A stretch of 10,935 nt of DNA from JAZDLO01 sp043801935 (GTDB lineage: Bacteria; Actinomycetota; Thermoleophilia; RBG-16-64-13). Within the stretch, counting starts at the first letter, position 1, and every line of letters begins with the position of its first letter. A model generated the notes under the pieces. The model was not told the origin of the DNA and did no database searches. It saw only the letters and a program-made list of their open reading frames with translations. This document shows positions 6,757-10,935 of this stretch, piece after piece. The position numbers and the translations under genes were made by a program. The stretch covers positions 1-10,935 of the forward strand of contig JAZDLO010000147.1 of NCBI GenBank assembly GCA_043801935.1. Direction: 5' to 3'.

Positions 6757-7794
6757 ATGAGAGGCCGGAGCAGTAAGACGGTACGAATAGGAGCACTGGT
6801 GCTTGGCCTGATGCTCATGATGGTCTTGATAGCCGCGTGTGGCGGGGAAGAGGCGACGACGACGTCGGGAGGTGAAACCGCCACGACTGGCGCGGCGGCT
6901 CCCGCCAAGCTCAGGGTTCTCATCTCCAGCCCCGCGGTGTACCCGTTTTATGAGGTGTACGTCGCGAACACGCAGGGCTTCTTCGCGAAGAGGAATCTCG
7001 AGGTGGAGATCCTGGAGGTAGAGGGCTCTGAGGGTACGACCACGGCCTTCGCTGCGGGTCAGGGAGACATCATGCAGGGTGACGTGAGCACCTTGAATCC
7101 ATCTGTCCTGGCGCAGTTCCACCCGATCATGTTCTTTAACTTCATGACCAGCATCTTCACTATCGTGGTGCCCGAGGATTCCCCTATTCAGTCGCCTGAG
7201 GAGCTCGACGGCACGGTCGTCGGGGTCAATTCAGAGCAAGATCCCGGGATGAGCCTCATCAAGACTGTGGAATTGGAGTACGGGGTCACGATCACGCCCT
7301 TAATCACCGTCGAGGCTGCCCAGGCGCTCGCCGGGTTCGACCGTGGGGATATTCAGGCCTACGCCAGCTCATTGACGGGCGCCGCCCGCATCGAAGCCGC
7401 GGGCACTCCTATGCGCAGCATCCTCCCGCAGGCAATGGTGGACGCGAGCGGCGGCTTTGGCTACTGGGCGACGCGGGAGACGATGGACGCGATGCCGGAG
7501 GCCTTCAAAGCCTACGTAGAGGGTCTCCAAGAAGCTCGCGCCTATATTGGTGGCGATCCGCAGAAGCTGGTGGACTGGGCGAACGCGCAGTCGCCGATAC
7601 CGGCCGAGGAATTGGCCTTCCGGCAAGCCCTTTCGAAGGCGGTCATCAGCATACGGCCGGCCGTCGAGCCGATGGGATACATCGACCCCGCCATATGGCA
7701 GCTGTGGTGGGACACCCTGATTAAGAACAAGACGATCGACCCCTCCGTGGGGGCGTCGACAGACTTCTACACCAACGAATTCTTCGATAAGTAG
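6757..7794 (+). CDS. NitT/TauT-type ABC transporter solute-binding lipoprotein
   Basis: From ATG 6757 the product has 345 residues. A lipoprotein signal peptide is clear: basic MRGRSSKTVR, hydrophobic 11-26, lipobox LIAAC with Cys28 as the lipidated residue. A Thr/Gly/Ala linker to about residue 50 then tethers the domain outside the membrane. The mature part has the NMT1/SsuA-like pattern: KLRVLISS, then FYEVYVANTQGFFAKRNL, AAGQGDIMQGD, and a late FYTNEFFDK. This family carries nitrate, taurine, alkanesulfonates, pyrimidine precursors or aromatic acids, so the ligand is not determined. GGGGGGT at 6744-6750 lies 6 bases before ATG 6757. An in-frame ATG at 6742 has its purine-rich site too close, and the GTG at 6706 would add an unlikely Cys-rich leader. 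It is the first gene of the importer operon, 9 bases before the ATPase gene. Confidence 0.9.
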   Translation: MRGRSSKTVRIGALVLGLMLMMVLIAACGGEEATTTSGGETATTGAAAPAKLRVLISSPAVYPFYEVYVANTQGFFAKRNLEVEILEVEGSEGTTTAFAAGQGDIMQGDVSTLNPSVLAQFHPIMFFNFMTSIFTIVVPEDSPIQSPEELDGTVVGVNSEQDPGMSLIKTVELEYGVTITPLITVEAAQALAGFDRGDIQAYASSLTGAARIEAAGTPMRSILPQAMVDASGGFGYWATRETMDAMPEAFKAYVEGLQEARAYIGGDPQKLVDWANAQSPIPAEELAFRQALSKAVISIRPAVEPMGYIDPAIWQLWWDTLIKNKTIDPSVGASTDFYTNEFFDK

Positions 7795-7803
7795 GAATAT
7801 GGT

Positions 7804-8664
7804 GTGAGTGACAGTACGGTTACTTCGTCCCCAAACGCTTCCGGCCCGGTCCTCGGGCCGGAAGCGGCTACGCCGTCGTCGGACGGCGTATCGATCCGCG
7901 ACCTAGGACACACATTCGAGGGGCGGGGAGGGAAGGACGTCTGCGCTCTTCAAGGCGTCTCCCTGGATATCCCCCGCGGTACCATGGCCGCGATCATCGG
8001 GCCGAGCGGGTGCGGCAAGTCGACCCTCCTCTACATCGTCGGCGGACTTCTCCAGCCTACGGAAGGGACGGCCCATGTCGACGGCCAGCCCGCCATGACG
8101 CAGGACCGGCGGAAGATCGGCTACATGTTCCAGCAGCCCACGCTGCTGGCCTGGCGGACGACTGTCAACAACGTGCTTCTGCCTTTCGAGATACGGTATG
8201 GGAAGAAAGCCGCGGCGGAGAAGCGCGACCAGGCGATGAAACTTCTGGAGAAGACCGGCATCGGCGAATTCCACCATTCCTTCCCCCACCAGCTTTCCGG
8301 AGGGATGGCGCAGCGGGCGGCCATCTGTCGCATGCTCATCACCGATCCGACCCTGCTCCTTCTAGACGAGCCGTTCGGGGCGCTCGATGAATTGACGCGT
8401 GACGCGATGGATGAGGAACTCGAGCGGGTCGTCGAGGAGAGCGGAGCGACGTCGTTCGTGGTCACGCATTCCATACCCGAGGCGGTGTTCTTGGCGGATG
8501 CGATCTACGTGATGACGCCTCGCCCCGGACGGATCGCCAAAGTCATCCCCATCCCGTTCCCCCGACCACGGTCGATCTCGGTAACGACGACGCCGGAGTT
8601 TGCCGAACTGACGGGTGCCGTCAGGAACGCGCTCAACGAGGCGGGATCGCGAGCGATCACGTGA
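7804..8664 (+). CDS. ABC transporter ATP-binding protein (NitT/TauT type)
   Basis: The product has 286 residues. It hydrolyses ATP to power import by the adjacent permease and binding protein. All motifs are present: Walker A GPSGCGKST (66-74), Q-loop FQQPTLLAW (109-117), signature LSGGMAQR (164-171), Walker B LLLLDEPFGALD (184-195) and the H-loop His222 in VVTHS. The LLAWRT and ITDPTLLLLDEPFGALD context is typical of SsuB/TauB-like ATPases. The start is GTG 7804, with AGGAA at 7793-7797 inside the end of the previous gene. No other start codon occurs in frame before Walker A except the ATG at residue 61. The first 30 residues are a Ser/Pro/Ala/Gly tail without homology signal, and their codons encode two strong stem-loops (7836-7866 and 7869-7890). 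The stop overlaps the permease start. Confidence 0.93.
   Translation: MSDSTVTSSPNASGPVLGPEAATPSSDGVSIRDLGHTFEGRGGKDVCALQGVSLDIPRGTMAAIIGPSGCGKSTLLYIVGGLLQPTEGTAHVDGQPAMTQDRRKIGYMFQQPTLLAWRTTVNNVLLPFEIRYGKKAAAEKRDQAMKLLEKTGIGEFHHSFPHQLSGGMAQRAAICRMLITDPTLLLLDEPFGALDELTRDAMDEELERVVEESGATSFVVTHSIPEAVFLADAIYVMTPRPGRIAKVIPIPFPRPRSISVTTTPEFAELTGAVRNALNEAGSRAIT
7836..7866. repeat. Perfect 13-bp stem-loop in the 5' coding region of the ATPase gene
   Basis: CGCTTCCGGCCCG (7836-7848) is exactly complementary in reverse to CGGGCCGGAAGCG (7854-7866), with loop GTCCT. It lies 42 bases after the stop of the binding-protein gene and inside codons 11-21 of the next gene. No T-run follows, so it looks like an mRNA-stabilising or pausing hairpin rather than an intrinsic terminator. 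Confidence 0.75.
7869..7890. repeat. Second perfect stem-loop (9 bp) next to the first
   Basis: TACGCCGTC (7869-7877) pairs with GACGGCGTA (7882-7890) around a GTCG tetraloop. It starts 2 bases after the preceding 13-bp hairpin, so the two could stack. It lies in codons 22-29 of the ATPase gene, just before the conserved domain begins. Confidence 0.7.
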
Positions 8665-9566
8665 TGAGCCAGGAGGACAGGGGGACGATCATCGACAGGG
8701 GTACCGAAGAGCCGAGCGGCTCAGCCGTACCGGGGCCGGTTTGCCGAGCGCCGGCGGTAAGCCCGCTCCGGCGAGCCTTGAGAGGGCGCTTGGGCACCGG
8801 GGCAGGTCTGATCCTATTCGGGGTCGTTTTCATCCTGGTCTGGGAAGGTATCTTCCGACTGGAGGTCCTCTCCAGGTTCATTATCCCGTCGGCCTTCAAG
8901 ACGTTGAAAGAGATCGTGCGGATCTTCGGGGACGTCTTAACCGGAGGCATCTACCTTCAGGCGACGTGGCTCACGATTCAGGAGATCGCGGTCGGGTTCT
9001 TCCTGGCAATGGTCGCCGGGATCTTTCTCGGCCTCGTGATCGGCGAGACCTCGTTTGGGCGGAGGGTCCTGATGCCCTATGTGGTTGGGTTCAACGCCAT
9101 GCCCAAGGTGGCGTTTGCCCCTCTCTTCGTCGCGGCGCTCGGCTTTGGGCTGGCCCCGAAGATCCTGATGGCGGCCGTCATCGCTTTCTTCCCCATCGTC
9201 GTCAACACCGCCACCGGGATCGAGTCGGCCAGCGACAATGAGCTCATGCTCTTCCGGGCCCTGGAGGCGTCGAGGTGGAAGACTCTTTGGAAGCTCAAGT
9301 TCCCGACCGCGTTGCCGTTCGTCTTCGCCGGATTGAAGATAGCCGCAGTCCTGGCCGTGATCGGAGCTGTGGTCGCCGATATCCTGAGCGGGGGGGCGGG
9401 CGGCCTCGGCAAGTCCATCATAGTCGCGGCCACCGACCTCAGGACCGCCACGGTCTTCGCGCTCATCGTGCTGCTGAGCATAGTCGGACTCATCGTCTAC
9501 ATGATCGTGGTCGTAGCCGAGCACTATATCGTCCACTGGCGTCAGCCAAAGTGGCGTAGGAAGTAG
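8664..9566 (+). CDS. ABC transporter permease (NitT/TauT type, BPD_transp_1)
   Basis: The product has 300 residues from ATG 8664, which shares one base with the TGA (8662-8664) of the ATPase gene; a GTG one codon earlier would give a 4-base overlap. It forms the membrane channel of the importer, probably as a homodimer because only one permease gene is present. Hydrophobic segments are visible near 45-63, 103-127, 137-160, 164-181, 219-241 and 262-286, about six membrane spans. The cytoplasmic EAA loop that contacts the ATPase is at about 201-219 (EASRWKTLWKLKFPTALP). The first 40 residues are polar and poorly conserved-looking, and their DNA is rich in inverted repeats. The C-terminus is strongly basic (KWRRK), as expected inside the cell. 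Confidence 0.92.
   Translation: MSQEDRGTIIDRGTEEPSGSAVPGPVCRAPAVSPLRRALRGRLGTGAGLILFGVVFILVWEGIFRLEVLSRFIIPSAFKTLKEIVRIFGDVLTGGIYLQATWLTIQEIAVGFFLAMVAGIFLGLVIGETSFGRRVLMPYVVGFNAMPKVAFAPLFVAALGFGLAPKILMAAVIAFFPIVVNTATGIESASDNELMLFRALEASRWKTLWKLKFPTALPFVFAGLKIAAVLAVIGAVVADILSGGAGGLGKSIIVAATDLRTATVFALIVLLSIVGLIVYMIVVVAEHYIVHWRQPKWRRK
8700..8773. repeat. Inverted repeats in the 5' coding region of the permease gene
   Basis: GGTAC (8700-8704) pairs with GTACC (8727-8731), enclosing an inner stem GAGCC (8709-8713) with GGCTC (8718-8722), separated by a 4x4 internal loop. Further on, CGCCGG (8749-8754) pairs with CCGGCG (8768-8773). The pairing is exact within each arm but shorter than in the ATPase hairpins, and GC-rich DNA yields such arms by chance more often. 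Confidence 0.45.
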
Positions 9567-9596
9567 CCATAGAGTAGCAACAGGGTAGCCATAGAG
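9563..9596. repeat. Three tandem 11-base units at the permease stop
   Basis: GTAGCCATAGA (9563), GTAGCAACAGG (9574) and GTAGCCATAGA (9585) are contiguous; the outer two are identical and extend by one G. The first unit contains the permease stop TAG (9564-9566), so the repeat runs from the gene end into the gap. Confidence 0.6.
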
Positions 9597-9837
9597 GTCG
9601 CGATGCAGTTGGCGCAGGCGACTCTGGGCTTAGCGGGATAGACCGAGTCGCGGCCCGACGCTCCTGCGGCAGACGCAGGGAGGGGCTACGCTGAGGGTTC
9701 CAAGCGGTCTCTGCGGCTCTCCGAGCATGTCGGCGGCCGATCCCGAGCAGCTATCTGCCGGAGTTGCCCGACCGGACAGGAAAAAGAGAATCCCGACGCA
9801 TTCGGTGCGAGAGCGACTGCAATAGAGGAAGGCACAT
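9567..9837. other. 271-base gap between the importer operon and the dehydrogenase gene
   Basis: I see no gene here; the longest ATG-led frame noticed is about 12 codons (from 9603). It holds the tail of the 11-base tandem repeat and a 6-bp hairpin, CCTGCG/CGCAGG (9663-9679, loop GCAGA). It also holds a weak promoter-like pair, TTGCCC (9764-9769) and GAGAAT (9786-9791), 16 bases apart. The ribosome site GAGGAAGG (9825-9832) serves the following gene. The length of the gap suggests that the dehydrogenase and ligase genes may form a separate transcription unit. Confidence 0.5.
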
Positions 9838-10776
9838 ATGGATAACCTGGTCATTTTCGAACAACATCGTGGTGAGGAATGGAGGAAGGTGCTCCAACCT
9901 AAGTTCCCCGAGATCGCTATACGTGTGGCCTTGAATGTGGAGCGACTCGCGGAACTTGTCGAGGAGATGGATATCCTCCTGGCCTTCGGCATGCCGGACG
10001 AGTTGATGCGCAGAGCATCCAAGCTCCAGTGGGTCCAGGGCCTGGGCACCGGCGTGGACTACATCACCAACCTGCCGTCGCTCCGCAGGGAGGTGATCGT
10101 CACTTCCATGCGTGGCATCCACGGGCCCCAGATGTCGGAGATGGCATTCCTTCAAATGCTTGCGCTGGGCCGGAACTTCCCGCAGATGGTGCGCAACCAA
10201 GATCTGGGGGTTTGGGAGCCCTGGCCCGCGAAGCTCCTTTGGCAGAAGAAGGTGGGGATCTTGGGCTTGGGGGTCATCGGAGAAGAGCTCGCCGGGAAAT
10301 GCAAAGCCTTTGGAATGAAGGTCTACGGCATAGATATCGTTCAGAAAGAGATCGACTCCGTGGACCACTTCTTCGGGCCGGAGGAGGTCGTCAAGGTCGC
10401 CGCCGAAGTCGACTACCTGATCGTCGTGGCTCCCAACACTCCCCAGACCTACCAGATCATCAATGAGAAGGTGCTCTCGGCGATGAAGCCCACCGCCTTC
10501 CTTATCAACATTGCCCGGGGGGAACTCGTCGACGAAGACGCCCTGATCAAGGCTCTGGAAACCAGAGAGATCGCCGGTGCCGCTCTAGATGCCTTTGTTC
10601 AGGAACCTCTGCCTCCGGATCATCCCTTCTGGAAGATGAAGAACGTGATCGTCACCTCTCATGTGGGCGGAAGGAGTGACATCTACATAGAACAGACCTT
10701 GCCCATCATTGAAGAGAATCTGCGCCGCTGGCTCAAAGGGGAGAGGAAGGATCTCATCAACCTCGTCACTCTCTAG
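9838..10776 (+). CDS. D-2-hydroxyacid dehydrogenase (NAD-dependent)
   Basis: The product has 312 residues, the usual size of the family (D-isomer specific 2-hydroxyacid dehydrogenases, PF00389/PF02826). It interconverts a 2-hydroxy acid and the 2-oxo acid with NAD(P). The nucleotide loop GLGVIG is at 143-148, followed by the Asp of YGID (D166), which favours NAD over NADP. The catalytic Arg227 (NIARGELVDE), Glu256 (DAFVQEPLP) and His275 (VTSHVGG) are all in place. The start ATG 9838 follows GAGGAAGG by 5 bases. It is 23 bases before the acyl-CoA ligase gene, so both are likely co-transcribed. It could be a glyoxylate/hydroxypyruvate-type reductase, a phosphoglycerate dehydrogenase relative or a catabolic hydroxyacid dehydrogenase. 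The context suggests the last, as inference. Confidence 0.92.
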   Translation: MDNLVIFEQHRGEEWRKVLQPKFPEIAIRVALNVERLAELVEEMDILLAFGMPDELMRRASKLQWVQGLGTGVDYITNLPSLRREVIVTSMRGIHGPQMSEMAFLQMLALGRNFPQMVRNQDLGVWEPWPAKLLWQKKVGILGLGVIGEELAGKCKAFGMKVYGIDIVQKEIDSVDHFFGPEEVVKVAAEVDYLIVVAPNTPQTYQIINEKVLSAMKPTAFLINIARGELVDEDALIKALETREIAGAALDAFVQEPLPPDHPFWKMKNVIVTSHVGGRSDIYIEQTLPIIEENLRRWLKGERKDLINLVTL

Positions 10777-10799
10777 GTGGATCTGGTCCGAGGACACAG

Positions 10800-10935
10800 A
10801 TGGCCAAGCTCCTAGAACATCAAGGCAAAGGTTGGCTGCGGGAAGCCGGACTGGCCGTGCCCCGGGGCCGAGCGGCCGGCACCGCGGAAGAGGCCGCTGT
10901 GGTCGCTGCCGAACTAGCCTGTCCGGTGGTGGTCA
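10800..10935 (+). CDS. N-terminus of an ATP-grasp acyl-CoA ligase, succinyl-CoA synthetase beta-like (partial)
   Basis: Forty-five codons are visible from ATG 10800 to the window edge. They read MAKLLEHQGKGWLREAGLAV, then PRGRAAGTAEEAAVVAAEL and CPVVV. This is the typical opening of the beta (ATP-grasp) subunit of ADP- or GDP-forming succinyl-CoA synthetase and relatives such as malate-CoA ligase. These enzymes make a CoA thioester from an acid and need a CoA-binding alpha subunit, expected just downstream outside the window. AGGA at 10791-10794 precedes the ATG by 5 bases. A housekeeping SucC is less likely next to a 2-hydroxyacid dehydrogenase and an importer, but the fragment cannot settle this. 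Confidence 0.75.
   Translation, partial: MAKLLEHQGKGWLREAGLAVPRGRAAGTAEEAAVVAAELACPVVV

Noticed and set aside
8937..9536. A 199-codon minus-strand frame, very rich in Asp, Glu and Arg
   Set aside because: It is the antisense of the hydrophobic permease; the charged composition is the mirror of membrane codons, not a gene.
9563..9596. Possible CRISPR array
   Set aside because: The units are 11 bases in direct tandem without spacers, and no cas gene is present.
9663..9679. Hairpin CCTGCG/CGCAGG as terminator of the importer operon
   Set aside because: It is only 6 bp, has no T-run and is followed by purine-rich DNA; it is noted within the gap description but not called a terminator.

Overview
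The window is GC-rich and densely packed: short gaps, Shine-Dalgarno-led ATG or GTG starts, several start/stop overlaps. It reads as a chromosomal catabolic island. The protein style (a lipoprotein with a Cys-Gly-Gly-Glu-Glu start followed by a Thr/Gly/Ala-rich linker, IclR control, many CoA enzymes) fits an uncultured high-GC lineage such as Actinomycetota or Chloroflexota. That placement is inference, because no marker gene is present. There are no RNA genes, insertion sequences, CRISPR arrays or phage genes.

Left block (1-5659, all + strand): the 3' end of an unknown gene overlaps by 4 bases a DUF362 protein that carries four extra C-terminal cysteines. Then follow a 3-hydroxyacyl-CoA dehydrogenase, an M24-fold metallohydrolase relative with an altered metal site, an enoyl-CoA hydratase/isomerase and an acyl-CoA dehydrogenase. 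The three CoA enzymes can run three consecutive beta-oxidation steps: dehydrogenation, hydration, and oxidation of the 3-hydroxyacyl-CoA. The thiolase for the final step is not in the window.

Middle (5660-6756): an IclR-family regulator on the minus strand converges on the acyl-CoA dehydrogenase gene across a small hairpin. It diverges from a transporter operon. The divergent gap holds a promoter-like sequence and a cluster of TTCACT/AGTGAA half-sites that is a good candidate operator.

Right block (6757-9566, + strand): a complete NitT/TauT-type ABC importer, in the order lipoprotein solute-binding protein, ATPase, permease. Two back-to-back perfect stem-loops lie in the first 30 codons of the ATPase gene, where they could set different expression levels for the binding protein and the rest. 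After a 271-base gap come a D-2-hydroxyacid dehydrogenase and the start of a SucC-like ATP-grasp acyl-CoA ligase gene cut by the window edge.

A plausible whole is this: an organic acid is imported by the ABC system, processed by the M24-like hydrolase and/or the 2-hydroxyacid dehydrogenase, activated to a CoA thioester by the SucC-like ligase, and degraded by the beta-oxidation enzymes under IclR control. The substrate cannot be read from sequence alone. The most unusual points are the M24 protein with Cys in place of a metal-binding Asp, the hydrogenase/NuoB-like cysteine pattern at the end of the DUF362 protein, the catalytic-site Asn-to-Pro change in the 3-hydroxyacyl-CoA dehydrogenase, and the tandem hairpins in the transporter operon.
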